Shown one piece after another: positions 55,989 through 64,000 of a stretch of 64,000 nucleotides of DNA. The notes below the pieces were generated by a model. The model was not told the origin of the DNA, made no database searches, and saw only the letters and a program-made list of their open reading frames with translations. The translations under genes were made by a program, and so were the position numbers. The stretch is taken from contig JABDMW010000046.1 in NCBI GenBank assembly GCA_013001295.1, positions 1 through 64,000 of the forward strand, written 5' to 3'. The DNA is from Hyphomonadaceae bacterium. GTDB taxonomy: Bacteria > Pseudomonadota > Alphaproteobacteria > Caulobacterales > Maricaulaceae. Numbering within the stretch: position 1 is the stretch's first letter; each line of letters begins with the position of its first letter.

Positions 55989-57571
55989 AACTGATTAAAT
56001 CAACCGCCATTATTGGGACGTTGACTTTGTTCAGCCGTGTGTTGGGGCTTGTTCGCGACACGCTGACCGCGACGTTTTTGGGGGCCGGCCCCGTAAATGA
56101 TGCTTTGGTTACGGCCTATAAAATTCCGAACACATTCCGCCGCATATTTGCGGAGGGGGCCTTCAATGCCGCCTTTGTTCCGCTCTACGCCCGACGAATA
56201 GAGGAGGACGGGGAACAAAGCGCAGATAATTTTGCATCCGAGGCGCTCGCAGCACTTCTCGTTGCCGTAGCAGCGATTGTTATCTTGTTTGAACTGACGA
56301 TGCCGTGGACACTAAATTTGTTTGGAGCCGGGCTGGGTCGCGAAGCAAATAGCGGGCTTGAATTCCCGCTTAATCTGTCTTCATATGATTTGGCGGTGTT
56401 CGGCGCGCGAATTACAATGCCATACTTACTTCTGATTTCTCTAACGGCAATGTTTTCAGGGATTCTCAATACACGCCATCATTTTGCGGCAGCGGCATTT
56501 GCGCCCGCACTGCTTAATGTGGTTTTGATCTCCGTCTTTGCAATGATGGCCAAAGCGGGATGGAGCAAACCGTTGCTTGCATTGTATTTGTGTCTCGGCA
56601 TGACCGCATCCGGAATATTGCAATTGTCTCTTGTAGTGTGGGCATGTCGAAAATCAGGTGTAAAGCTTAAATTTCAACGCCCACGACTTACACCCGGAGT
56701 CAAACGATTGTTCACGCTGGGTGTGCCCGGAATGCTGGCTGCAGGCGTTACCCACATCAATATTATGGTCAGTCACAATATTTCCACACTACAAGAAGGG
56801 GCGCCCTCTTGGCTGAACTATGCGGATCGGCTCTACCAATTGCCGCTCGGCATGATTGGGATCGCAATGGGCATTGCACTTTTGCCAGCCCTGGCCCGCA
56901 GGTTGCGCGCAGGCGATGAAGAGGGTGCAAAAATGTCTTTGAACCGCGCGTTCGAGATTGCTGCCTTTCTTACCTTGCCGGCTGCATTTGCATTGGCCAT
57001 CATGCCGGAATTTCTTGTTGCGGGCCTGTTTGAACGGGGCGCTTTTACCAGTGATGACAGCGCCAAAACAGGCATGGCGCTCAGGATGTTCGCCTTTGGA
57101 CTCCCTGCCTTCATCTTGATCAAAGTTTTAACACCTGCTTTTTTTGCCCGGGAAAATACGAAAACGCCAATGATTTACGCGTCCATATCAGCTGTGATAA
57201 ATCTGGTGCTGGGATATCTGCTGTTCGTCAAGCTGGGTTTTTGGGGGTTGGCAATCGCAACCTCCGTTGCTGCCTGGGTCAATGTATTTTTTCTCATGAG
57301 GACTCTGCTACGTGCCGGGGATTTTATACCCGACAAACGACTGATTGCGCGCATTCCCCGTATTACATTGGCGAGCGCCCTGATGGGTATCGCTGTTTGG
57401 TTTCTCGTAGAACGCGCCGCGCCCTATTTGGGACAAGGCCTGCTTCAAAATTATTTATTATTGGGTCTTGTATCTGGAATTGGCTTCTGTCTTTATGCGC
57501 TCGCCGCACTGGGTCTTCGTGCCTACGGCATTTCAGATATTCGTTATGCGACAGGTAGAGACAAAACATGA
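55985..57571 (+). CDS. murJ: Lipid II flippase MurJ
   Basis: 528-residue MOP-superfamily protein with about 14 membrane helices, flipping lipid II across the inner membrane. The N-terminal signature is [21 protein letters not shown], then [20 protein letters not shown], both conserved in MurJ/MviN. It overlaps glnD by four bases (ATGA) and trpS by four bases. Confidence 0.95.
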   Translation: MKLIKSTAIIGTLTLFSRVLGLVRDTLTATFLGAGPVNDALVTAYKIPNTFRRIFAEGAFNAAFVPLYARRIEEDGEQSADNFASEALAALLVAVAAIVILFELTMPWTLNLFGAGLGREANSGLEFPLNLSSYDLAVFGARITMPYLLLISLTAMFSGILNTRHHFAAAAFAPALLNVVLISVFAMMAKAGWSKPLLALYLCLGMTASGILQLSLVVWACRKSGVKLKFQRPRLTPGVKRLFTLGVPGMLAAGVTHINIMVSHNISTLQEGAPSWLNYADRLYQLPLGMIGIAMGIALLPALARRLRAGDEEGAKMSLNRAFEIAAFLTLPAAFALAIMPEFLVAGLFERGAFTSDDSAKTGMALRMFAFGLPAFILIKVLTPAFFARENTKTPMIYASISAVINLVLGYLLFVKLGFWGLAIATSVAAWVNVFFLMRTLLRAGDFIPDKRLIARIPRITLASALMGIAVWFLVERAAPYLGQGLLQNYLLLGLVSGIGFCLYALAALGLRAYGISDIRYATGRDKT

Positions 57572-58599
57572 GTGAAGCACCCAAAAAGTATGAAGGTCCT
57601 GAGCGCGTGTTCTCCGGTGTTCAGCCCTCGGGAAGCATGCATCTGGGAAATTATCTTGGTGCGTTGAAGAAATTTGCAAATCTGCAACATGAGCATGAAT
57701 GCATTTATTGCATAGTTGATCTTCATGCGGTTACCGTTTGGCAGGACCCAAAAGTTCTACCGATACAGACGCGGGAAATCGCCAGCGCCTACCTTGCTTC
57801 AGGCGTCGATCCAAAAAAAGCGATCATTTACCCACAATCAAAAGTCGCCGCACACACAGAGCTGGCCTGGTATTTTAATTGCGTCGCCCGCGTCGGGTGG
57901 CTTGCCCGCATGACGCAGTTCAAGGATAAATCCGGGAAAAACGCCGAAGCCATGTCAGTCGGGCTATATGATTACCCGGTTTTACAGGCGGCTGATATTC
58001 TTGCCTTCAAAGCTACGCACGTGCCGGTGGGCGAAGATCAAAAACAACATTTGGAGCTTTCGCGGGATATTGCGCAAAAGTTCAATAATGACTTCAATGC
58101 GTCCGGGTTTTTTCCGCTGCCCGAACCTTTGATCAAAGGACCCGGCGCGCGAATTATGTCTCTACGCGATGGGACCAAGAAAATGTCGAAATCGGACCCG
58201 TCTGATAATTCGCGGATCAACTTGACCGATGATGCAGATTTGATCGCTAAGAAAATCAGAAAAGCCAAAACCGATGCAGGTGTTGTTCCAGCGTCAGAAA
58301 AGGAATTGGAGGGAAGGCCTGAAGTTAAAAACCTGGTGGGCATATACGGTGCGCTCTCAGATAGCAGTGAACAACAGGTGCTTGATCAGTTTTCCGGACA
58401 GGGCTTTGGGGTTTTTAAGCCGGCCCTGGCCGAGCTTGCAGTTGAAAAACTGCGTCCCATCACCGCATCTATGAATGAATATCTGGATAATCCGAACGAG
58501 GTCGATAAAATATTGTCAAAAGGCGCAGAGGATGCGTCTGCAATTGCAACGCCCATTCTTTCGGAAGTACGAAAGATCATGGGGTTTTGGGGCGCATAG
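57568..58599 (+). CDS. trpS: Tryptophanyl-tRNA synthetase
   Basis: Class Ic synthetase, 343 residues. The HIGH-type motif is [14 protein letters not shown] (about 17-30), the KMSKS loop is [10 protein letters not shown] (about 203-212). VYSGVQPSG-like FSGVQPSG precedes. In relatives nfuA follows after a usp gene; here the PCuAC gene and two M48 genes intervene. Confidence 0.97.
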   Translation: MSEAPKKYEGPERVFSGVQPSGSMHLGNYLGALKKFANLQHEHECIYCIVDLHAVTVWQDPKVLPIQTREIASAYLASGVDPKKAIIYPQSKVAAHTELAWYFNCVARVGWLARMTQFKDKSGKNAEAMSVGLYDYPVLQAADILAFKATHVPVGEDQKQHLELSRDIAQKFNNDFNASGFFPLPEPLIKGPGARIMSLRDGTKKMSKSDPSDNSRINLTDDADLIAKKIRKAKTDAGVVPASEKELEGRPEVKNLVGIYGALSDSSEQQVLDQFSGQGFGVFKPALAELAVEKLRPITASMNEYLDNPNEVDKILSKGAEDASAIATPILSEVRKIMGFWGA

Positions 58600-58601
58600 C
58601 C

Positions 58602-59018
58602 ATGAAAACTCTTTTCCTTCTATCTTTTCTTACTTTCGGGCTCGTCGCCTGCCAACCATCAAATCCACCGCCAGCCATGTCTATAGAAAAAGCCAGTGCG
58701 CGTGCGCCGCTTCCGGGCCAATCAACAGCCGTCGTATATTTCGATATTGTCAATCATGGCGGTGAAGATACATTGCTGTCGGCAACATCCAATGTAAGCT
58801 CACGAGTTGAATTGCACGATCATATTCACGAAGATGGCGTCATGAAAATGCGCCAGGTGAACAACGTCGCTATTCCCGCTAAGGACAGAGTGTCTTTTCA
58901 ATCAGGCGGGCTTCATGTCATGCTTTTCAACGTAGAGGGCGACGAACCTTATCTGCTCACGCTGGACTTTGAAACCCATGAGGACATCACGATCCAAATC
59001 CTGCCAAATATCAATTAG
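58602..59018 (+). CDS. PCuAC-family copper chaperone lipoprotein
   Basis: 138-residue periplasmic Cu(I)-binding protein (DUF461). Lipobox LVACQPS near residue 17. The metal motif is VELHDHIHEDGVMKMR followed by GGLHVMLF, giving the H-x-M ligand pattern of copper delivery to cytochrome oxidase CuA. The usual SCO partner is not adjacent. ATG at 58602 starts MKTLFLLSFLTFGL; the frame at 58587 overlaps trpS. Confidence 0.88.
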   Translation: MKTLFLLSFLTFGLVACQPSNPPPAMSIEKASARAPLPGQSTAVVYFDIVNHGGEDTLLSATSNVSSRVELHDHIHEDGVMKMRQVNNVAIPAKDRVSFQSGGLHVMLFNVEGDEPYLLTLDFETHEDITIQILPNIN

Positions 59019-59785
59019 GGCCAAACTGCCTCGCCCTTGCTCTGTTTGGACTTTGTCGACTGGCTATAAGATTTGAACTTGGCAATTCGATCCTTTTCGG
59101 TAACGGGTAATTGACCACCATTGGCGCTAGATTGCTGATATTGTTCCCTGCTTTCAATTGCCTCTTCAAAATCAAGCCCTGCCCTGGCCATGAGCTTGAT
59201 CGCCGCCTGGTCGGCTTGATCTTCAATATCAATCACATCCGGATTATCGACATGTCCTAAAACATTGTGAGACATTTCGTGGGATAGTATAAGAGCCAGA
59301 TATTTATCGTTTTCCACAGACCGTAACATGCCTGACGTCACGATGATTTCATTTCCCGTTGCATAGGCATTGATCTCGTCAACATAGCTGACCAAGACAG
59401 CGTACCGGCAAACCGTTTCAGTCCCGATTTCATCCAAAACGGAATCTGAGGGCCGGTCTCCTGATTTCAAGCCTGCTTTGTCAGCTTCGCTACCCGGCAG
59501 CACATAGAAAATGCTTCGTGTTTCACTGACGTCCCAATAAGATTGTGCCACAGGCTGCAAATCCTCGGGGTAATCTTCCAGCTGATGCCACCGGATTCCA
59601 TTGTCATCAATGGTTTGGTCGCAAATATCGTGATTCGCGACCAGTAAAGGATGCGAAACGCGACCCACCCTTATGTTCAGGGCCTTATAATCATCGAGAA
59701 TGTCGCGATGTGAAACGCCGGTCTCCGCCGGATTGCAGCCCAGTAAGAAAACGCCGCATAGCAAAATACGCAAACTAGCTTTCAT
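59015..59785 (-). CDS. M48-type metalloprotease lipoprotein with degenerate PDZ
   Basis: About 256 residues with lipobox LLGCNP. A PDZ-like stretch (VLPGSEADKAGLKSGDRP) lies before the zinc motif HEMSHNVLGH (about 168) and a downstream E-x-x-A-D ligand (EDQAD). The active-site residues are all present. It overlaps the upstream paralogue by 11 bases and is shorter, with a less complete PDZ; a recent tandem duplication is likely. Outer-membrane protein or lipoprotein quality control is inferred, as for BepA/YcaL. Confidence 0.85.
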   Translation of the reverse strand: MKASLRILLCGVFLLGCNPAETGVSHRDILDDYKALNIRVGRVSHPLLVANHDICDQTIDDNGIRWHQLEDYPEDLQPVAQSYWDVSETRSIFYVLPGSEADKAGLKSGDRPSDSVLDEIGTETVCRYAVLVSYVDEINAYATGNEIIVTSGMLRSVENDKYLALILSHEMSHNVLGHVDNPDVIDIEDQADQAAIKLMARAGLDFEEAIESREQYQQSSANGGQLPVTEKDRIAKFKSYSQSTKSKQSKGEAVWP

Positions 59786-60767
59786 CTTGCCGATTTGCAT
59801 CTTTGAGATAATTGGGCGTCAAAGGTTCACCTGATTTCTGCTTGGCCTCGATTTCCTGTGCCGTGGCCCGGATAGATAAGAGGCGCTCCGGTGTTACAGG
59901 ATGGGTTTTTGCCCGGACAATGCTTTTTGGGCTGACAACTCCCAGTCGCCGCCAAAAATCTTCAACACCGTCGAGCTCGAAACCAGCCCGGGCGAGATAG
60001 TACATGCCAACATAATCAGCCTCTGACTCGAAAGGTCGGGTCGTACGCACGGCAAAACCTGATAGCAGTAAATTGCGAATGCTTTTTGGAACATGCCTCA
60101 TCGTATTGTGGGCGAGCTCGTGACCGACAACCAACGCCAGTTCTTCGTCGCGCGCTGCAAATTCCATCATGCCTGTTGTCACTGTGATCGATTTGCCATT
60201 GGCATAGGCATTGATCGCGGTAGAGAATTTAAGCTGTACGGGAAAGCCGCAAATAACTGAGCCTTGCGGTTTCAGCATCGAGGGTTGCGCATCGCCAGCT
60301 CTTCGCCTCCCAATCAACCCTGTTTTATCAAATTCTTCTTGAATCTCTTTGTCAAAAAACGACACAGCGTCGCCATTTTTGTCCGTTATGACGTCTCCCG
60401 CTACAAATCCTGCTTTTTCAGCCGCGCTCTCAGCCCGGACCATTAATACCGATGGCTCATCCAGCGCGCCGAGATGCATCTGCGCGGCAGCGCGTAAATT
60501 CTTTGGGTAGGATTTCGTAGAATGGATCACGATCCCGATATCGGTTGCGGTTTTCTCACACAAATCAGCATTTTCGGCGAGCACCTGAGCGCTAACCCGG
60601 TCTAACCGCTCACGCATATCGAGATATCTGGAAAATGCCTGACGTTCCTGATCAACACTCTCTTGCACCAGACTTCTAAGGTCAAGTTGGGGTAGCTTGG
60701 TTTCGACGCTCGCGCACCCGAATAGGATCAACGACATTGCGATCAGAAATACGGTTTTTTTGACCAT
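59775..60767 (-). CDS. M48-type metalloprotease lipoprotein with PDZ insert
   Basis: 330 residues with lipobox LILFGCAS. An N-terminal helical part (about 25-85), a PDZ-like insert (about 105-150, RAESAAEKAGFVAGDVITDKNG) and the M48 core with HELAHNTMRH (about 216) and ESEAD for the third zinc ligand. PDZ before rather than after the core is notable. ATG at 60767 has AGG seven bases upstream; 60773 does not. The next gene downstream is its paralogue. Confidence 0.87.
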   Translation of the reverse strand: MVKKTVFLIAMSLILFGCASVETKLPQLDLRSLVQESVDQERQAFSRYLDMRERLDRVSAQVLAENADLCEKTATDIGIVIHSTKSYPKNLRAAAQMHLGALDEPSVLMVRAESAAEKAGFVAGDVITDKNGDAVSFFDKEIQEEFDKTGLIGRRRAGDAQPSMLKPQGSVICGFPVQLKFSTAINAYANGKSITVTTGMMEFAARDEELALVVGHELAHNTMRHVPKSIRNLLLSGFAVRTTRPFESEADYVGMYYLARAGFELDGVEDFWRRLGVVSPKSIVRAKTHPVTPERLLSIRATAQEIEAKQKSGEPLTPNYLKDANRQDES

Positions 60768-60834
60768 GCCCATACCTAGACAAAACAGACGCTCACGGCA
60801 AGTTGACCAAACATGTTAATGAATCTGACTTCAG

Positions 60835-60856
60835 CTCTTGTATATAAGGCCAAGAG
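60835..60856 (+). promoter_or_regulatory. Dyad overlapping TATATA upstream of nfuA
   Basis: CTCTTG (60835-60840) and CAAGAG (60851-60856) form a six-base inverted repeat around TATATAAGGC, 37 bp before the nfuA start. It could be an operator over the -10 region. Confidence 0.35.
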
Positions 60857-60892
60857 TCGCCAATTTAAGGGCAACAACCCCTGGAGAGAACA

Positions 60893-61462
60893 ATGTTTAT
60901 CCAAACCGAAGACACGCCGAACCCGGCAACCTTGAAATTCCTGCCTGGTCGTGATGTTCGCGGCGAACTCCCTCCCATAGATATTGAGCGGGGCGGCGAT
61001 GTTGCGCAAGCGCCTTTGGCAGAAATGTTGTTTAGCATTCCCAATGTCATTCGAGTATTCTTTGGCGGTGACTTTATTTCGGTGACACGCAGTGAGGATG
61101 TCGAGTGGCAAAGGCTGAAACCCGCTGTTCTTGGCGCAATTATGGATTTCTATGTCGCTGGCGGCGACATGATGCAAGCCGGCGCTTCCGTAGAGGAAGA
61201 GGAAGAAGTTTATGAAGGCGAAACGCTGGAGATCGTCGAACAAATCAAAGAATTGATTGAAACACGCGTGCGACCCGCGGTCGCGCAAGACGGCGGCGAC
61301 ATCATCTTCAAACGCTTTGATGTCAGCGACGGATCTGTGTATCTGAAAATGCAAGGTGCATGCGCGGGCTGTCCATCCTCCACATTGACGTTGAAATCCG
61401 GTATCGAGAACCTGCTTAAGCATTATGTGCCGGAAGTCACGCGGGTTGAGCAAGCGATCTAA
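60893..61462 (+). CDS. NfuA-type Fe-S scaffold protein
   Basis: 189-residue iron-sulfur carrier: N-terminal Nfu_N domain (MFIQTEDTPNPATLKFLPG) and C-terminal NifU-like domain with the cluster CxxC in MQGACAGCPSSTLTLKSGI. Between them is an acidic linker (EEEEEVYEGE). CTGGAGAGAACA precedes the start. tsaB follows after three bases, the alphaproteobacterial nfuA-tsaB order. Confidence 0.93.
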   Translation: MFIQTEDTPNPATLKFLPGRDVRGELPPIDIERGGDVAQAPLAEMLFSIPNVIRVFFGGDFISVTRSEDVEWQRLKPAVLGAIMDFYVAGGDMMQAGASVEEEEEVYEGETLEIVEQIKELIETRVRPAVAQDGGDIIFKRFDVSDGSVYLKMQGACAGCPSSTLTLKSGIENLLKHYVPEVTRVEQAI

Positions 61463-61465
61463 TCC

Positions 61466-62092
61466 TTGATTTGCCTTGGCATTGATACGACGGATGCCGC
61501 GTGCAGTGCTGCGCTGGTAGATAATGCGCACGTACTGGCCACGTCGTCTAAAATCATTCACCGCGGTCACGCCGAGATATTGGGGCCGATGGTGGAAAAT
61601 CTCTTCTCGTCCTCAGGAATAAGCGCAAAAGATTTGTCAAAAATATCTGTGTGCACAGGCCCGGGAAGTTTTACCGGCGTACGGGTCGGGCTCTCATTTG
61701 CGAAAGGGCTGGCATTGCCCTGGAGCATTTCGGTCATCGGCGTGTCCAGGCTTGAAGTTTGGGCGAATAGCGTAGATCCCGAACGCGATAAATCCGTCAT
61801 GACAATTGCAGACGTCAGGCGCGGCGACGTATTCTGGCAAAGATTTGAAAACGGGCACGCTGTTGATGCTCCAGTTCTTACGGGGATTGATGCCGCCCGC
61901 CAGGCGTTACGTCCGGGTGATTATATCGTCGGAAATGGGGCGGCGCTGCTCGACGGGCCACTGGCAGACAACACGGTCCTACCGGCCCATCTGGCCTGGT
62001 TGGGATTGGAGAGGTCTCCGGTTACACACCCTGCAGAACCTCTATATCACCGCCCGCCAGACGCTAAACTCCCCGGTGGAAGATCGCTTTAA
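61466..62092 (+). CDS. tsaB: tRNA t6A biosynthesis protein TsaB
   Basis: 208-residue ASKHA-fold partner of TsaD in threonylcarbamoyl-adenosine formation. The N-terminus is CLGIDTTDAACSAALV, then HAEILGPMVENL and SVCTGPGSFTGVRVGLSFAKGLAL, all typical. The start is TTG at 61466 with no clear ribosome site, so coupling to nfuA is likely. In relatives rimI follows tsaB; here its stop abuts the porin stop on the other strand. Confidence 0.92.
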   Translation: MICLGIDTTDAACSAALVDNAHVLATSSKIIHRGHAEILGPMVENLFSSSGISAKDLSKISVCTGPGSFTGVRVGLSFAKGLALPWSISVIGVSRLEVWANSVDPERDKSVMTIADVRRGDVFWQRFENGHAVDAPVLTGIDAARQALRPGDYIVGNGAALLDGPLADNTVLPAHLAWLGLERSPVTHPAEPLYHRPPDAKLPGGRSL

Positions 62093-63886
62093 TTAAAAGG
62101 TAAATCCGGCCTCCACGAATAATGCGTAGGCTTCTTCTTTATTTTTGATCCGGCCGGTAGGGGACAATGCTGGTACATCACGATTGACATATTGCAGCCC
62201 GGTGCCGAGACGGTATTTGCCAATATCATAGCTAACTGCCAACACGCCTTGGTCAGATGTCAGTTTCGCGACGTCATCATCTGCATGGCCGTAACTGGCG
62301 GTAAAGCCCCATTTATTGGGCTTGTATGTGATGCCCGCATCATAAGCATTATAATTGCCCTGCCCGGCCACGCCATTATTGGAGTTTAGATAGGATGTTC
62401 CAAAAACCAAGGGACCGTATTTAAGCTCTAATCCCGCCCCATAAGCCTGTAGATCGTCAAAGGCATTGTTCCCCGTCGCCTCAGAACCGCGTGCATAAGT
62501 TCCAGTGGCTTCAATAGACAATCCATTATCGAATGTACGGTCGAGCGCCAAAGCCACTTCGATGACGTCTTCAATTTCCGGTGCGAAAGGTTCGCCGACG
62601 CCGGTCAGATTATCCTTCACGCAATAATCAACGCCGCAGGCCTTGGCGTTTAGGGCATAGGATGCGCCGACTTGAACACCAACGCCTATATTGTCGCCAA
62701 GCAAGCGCGGGCTGGTATAGGTAATTTTTTCCGAGAACCCGGACGGGTCATTATAGGTTTTAACACTGTCAAGACCGGTATAGTCGACAGGCGAATTGGA
62801 TGCGTTAACCGCGACCAGGCTTGGCGCTCCGAGCGAGAACAAATACGCCGCGCCATCATCGCGGCCCAAAACGACATCGCCGTAGGACGAACGAAGGAAA
62901 AGATAAGCCCCTTCAAGCGCCACTTCTGTTTCGCGGCGGCTTTCAGGTCCGGACGTGTAGAATTGTGAGGTATGCCCTTTAATCGAACGCTGCGTTCCGG
63001 CAACATCAACGTTGGAACAGGCCGGATCGCCAGCGGCACAATCGCCAACCCGACCACCAAAGCCGCGCCGGTACCGATCACGCTGAGCGCGGGCGCGCAG
63101 GCCAGCGCCGTACTCCATGCCGCCATCGGTAATCGCGCTGACTTCGCCGCGCAGATCAATATCCACGATGGTTTCCGCATTGACATTCCGGCCAGGTAAA
63201 TCTGCGGCAGCCACTCCGGCTTTCACATGCCCGGTAAACGAAGTTTCCACATTGCCAAATCCAAGTCGTTGAGCCCAGGTCGGCTTAGAGGGTCCGCGCA
63301 GGCCTCCCGCCTGTTGTCCATATCCTCTTTGTTGCGGCGGGTATTGTTGGGTTTGTTGCGGAGAAAGTTGTTGATAATGTTGCTGTTGTTGTTGCGGCGC
63401 ATATCCATAGTTGTGACCCGCATTGGCAGGGGCCGGTTGCACAGGCTTTTTCCCGGGATAATAGGTGCCGGACGTAGGTGCCGTTTGAGATGACTGCGGT
63501 GCATAGCGTTGCGTCGATCCAGAATAATTTTGTGCTGGAGCGCTGGCGGGCCCGCGGTATTGTGGTGCCGGCGCATAATTGGGTGGTGCTTGATATTGGG
63601 GCTGCTGGCTTGGCGCAGGTTGCGGCGCGGGATCCTGGACCTGCCATTCCGGCCCGCTGGTCGCCGCCGGCGCATTTTGAACCGGATACGAATAAGGTTG
63701 CGCTTGATATTGATTTGGAGCTGTGTTTGTCGGCGCTTGGGGCGCAGGCGCAGCTTGCTGTTCCCAGGGCTTTGCTTTTTTATTCGCGAACGGCGAGGAG
63801 GTTCCGGTTTGAGCTACAGATACAATGGAAATCGCTGTCAAAACTGAGCTAACAGAGACAAGTGCGAACATTTTTGCAGAGACCAT
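62093..63886 (-). CDS. Porin with long Pro/Gln/Tyr-rich N-terminus
   Basis: 597 residues: signal peptide (about 1-26), then about 170 residues of Pro/Gln/Ala/Tyr low-complexity sequence (such as YAPQQQQQHYQQLSPQQTQQ), then a beta-barrel resembling gram-negative porins (DIDLRGEVSAITDGGMEYGAGLRARAQRD, many alternating strands) ending in Phe (VEAGFTF), the usual outer-membrane terminal residue. The disordered arm could bind peptidoglycan or other proteins. AAGGA lies seven bases before the ATG. CtrA-like half-sites are upstream. Confidence 0.82.
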   Translation of the reverse strand: MVSAKMFALVSVSSVLTAISIVSVAQTGTSSPFANKKAKPWEQQAAPAPQAPTNTAPNQYQAQPYSYPVQNAPAATSGPEWQVQDPAPQPAPSQQPQYQAPPNYAPAPQYRGPASAPAQNYSGSTQRYAPQSSQTAPTSGTYYPGKKPVQPAPANAGHNYGYAPQQQQQHYQQLSPQQTQQYPPQQRGYGQQAGGLRGPSKPTWAQRLGFGNVETSFTGHVKAGVAAADLPGRNVNAETIVDIDLRGEVSAITDGGMEYGAGLRARAQRDRYRRGFGGRVGDCAAGDPACSNVDVAGTQRSIKGHTSQFYTSGPESRRETEVALEGAYLFLRSSYGDVVLGRDDGAAYLFSLGAPSLVAVNASNSPVDYTGLDSVKTYNDPSGFSEKITYTSPRLLGDNIGVGVQVGASYALNAKACGVDYCVKDNLTGVGEPFAPEIEDVIEVALALDRTFDNGLSIEATGTYARGSEATGNNAFDDLQAYGAGLELKYGPLVFGTSYLNSNNGVAGQGNYNAYDAGITYKPNKWGFTASYGHADDDVAKLTSDQGVLAVSYDIGKYRLGTGLQYVNRDVPALSPTGRIKNKEEAYALFVEAGFTF

Positions 63887-63932
63887 GGCCGAATCCTTAT
63901 CAAATCCTTTAACTCTGTATCCTGTCCGGCCC

Positions 63933-63958
63933 CTAATAAATGGTTAACAAAATGGTAA
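63933..63958 (-). promoter_or_regulatory. Three CtrA-like half-sites upstream of the porin
   Basis: Minus strand reads TTAC-N7-TTAA-N7-TTAG (half-sites at 63955-63958, 63944-63947, 63933-63936), each 11 bp apart, giving two overlapping TTAA-N7-TTAA-like boxes with one mismatch each; the middle one continues as TTAACC. The nearest half-site is 47 bp from the porin start. Confidence 0.55.
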
Positions 63959-64000
63959 GGGCTGCGCTAAAACACCGTTTTTATGGGGTCTCTGGCGACT

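Noticed and set aside
60776-61570. 264-residue open frame on the minus strand across nfuA
   Set aside because: It is antisense to the clearly recognisable NfuA frame, has no domain and no ribosome site.
1-64000. tRNA, rRNA, CRISPR, IS element or prophage
   Set aside because: I inspected the intergenic gaps and found no cloverleaf, spaced repeat array, transposase frame or integrase; only short dyads were seen.

Overview
The window is 64 kb of gene-dense alphaproteobacterial chromosome, roughly half G+C by eye. It has no insertion sequence, phage, CRISPR array, rRNA or tRNA that I can find, and no gene-free stretch above 300 bp. Evidence for the lineage is a DivL-type kinase with tyrosine in place of the phospho-histidine, a ChvG/ChvI pair, TTAA-spaced CtrA-like half-sites, an EIIA-Man/HPr module and the conserved order lnt-xre-trmB-rimP-nusA-ylxR-infB-rbfA-truB. 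This points to the Caulobacterales/Maricaulales/Hyphomonadales side of the class (inference).

Layout. 1-14.6 kb (all minus): information-processing and envelope housekeeping, read right to left as rimI, fur, miaB, phoH, ybeY, corC, lnt, xre regulator, trmB, (terminator), rimP, nusA, ylxR, infB, rbfA and truB (cut by the window edge). 14.6-21.5 kb: thiE-like, yggS, pnuC, an L,D-transpeptidase facing an orphan OmpR-type regulator, an AlkD-like repair protein and hslVU with an interposed membrane protein; an RpoH-like promoter precedes hslV. 21.6-29.2 kb: ftsK, EIIA, HPr, a TonB-C lipoprotein, divL, a small lipoprotein and dapF. 29.3-37.7 kb: S9 peptidase, DAACS symporter, AI-2E transporter, HerA-like ATPase, xthA, lolA and an ABA4-like membrane protein. 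37.7-45.9 kb: chvG/chvI, then a BlaI-type repressor with a remarkable M56-ankyrin-M23 fusion protease under two matching operator dyads, then an ECF sigma/DUF6768 pair, glpD and a secreted protein. 46-58.6 kb (all plus): yifB, a PAS-linker-receiver protein, ampG, mutS, glnD, murJ, trpS. 58.6-64 kb: PCuAC copper chaperone, two tandem PDZ-M48 lipoproteins, nfuA, tsaB and a porin with a long Pro/Gln-rich N-terminus.

Themes. Cell-wall biology recurs: L,D-transpeptidase, AmpG, MurJ, BlaI/M56-M23, ChvGI and DapF. The best candidate for an undescribed system is the BlaI/M56-ANK-M23 operon: it keeps the BlaR1 layout of membrane protease plus periplasmic sensor, but the beta-lactam sensor is replaced by ankyrin repeats and a LytM/M23 domain with its metal-binding residues intact.

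Genome organisation is also informative. One inversion of about 24.0-37.2 kb would restore both ftsK-lolA-xthA and chvIG-EIIA-HPr; a larger one (about 14.6-62.1 kb) would restore nfuA-tsaB-rimI-fur. metK and hprK are absent from the places where related genomes usually carry them. All ten convergent gene pairs end within about 14 bp of each other or overlap.
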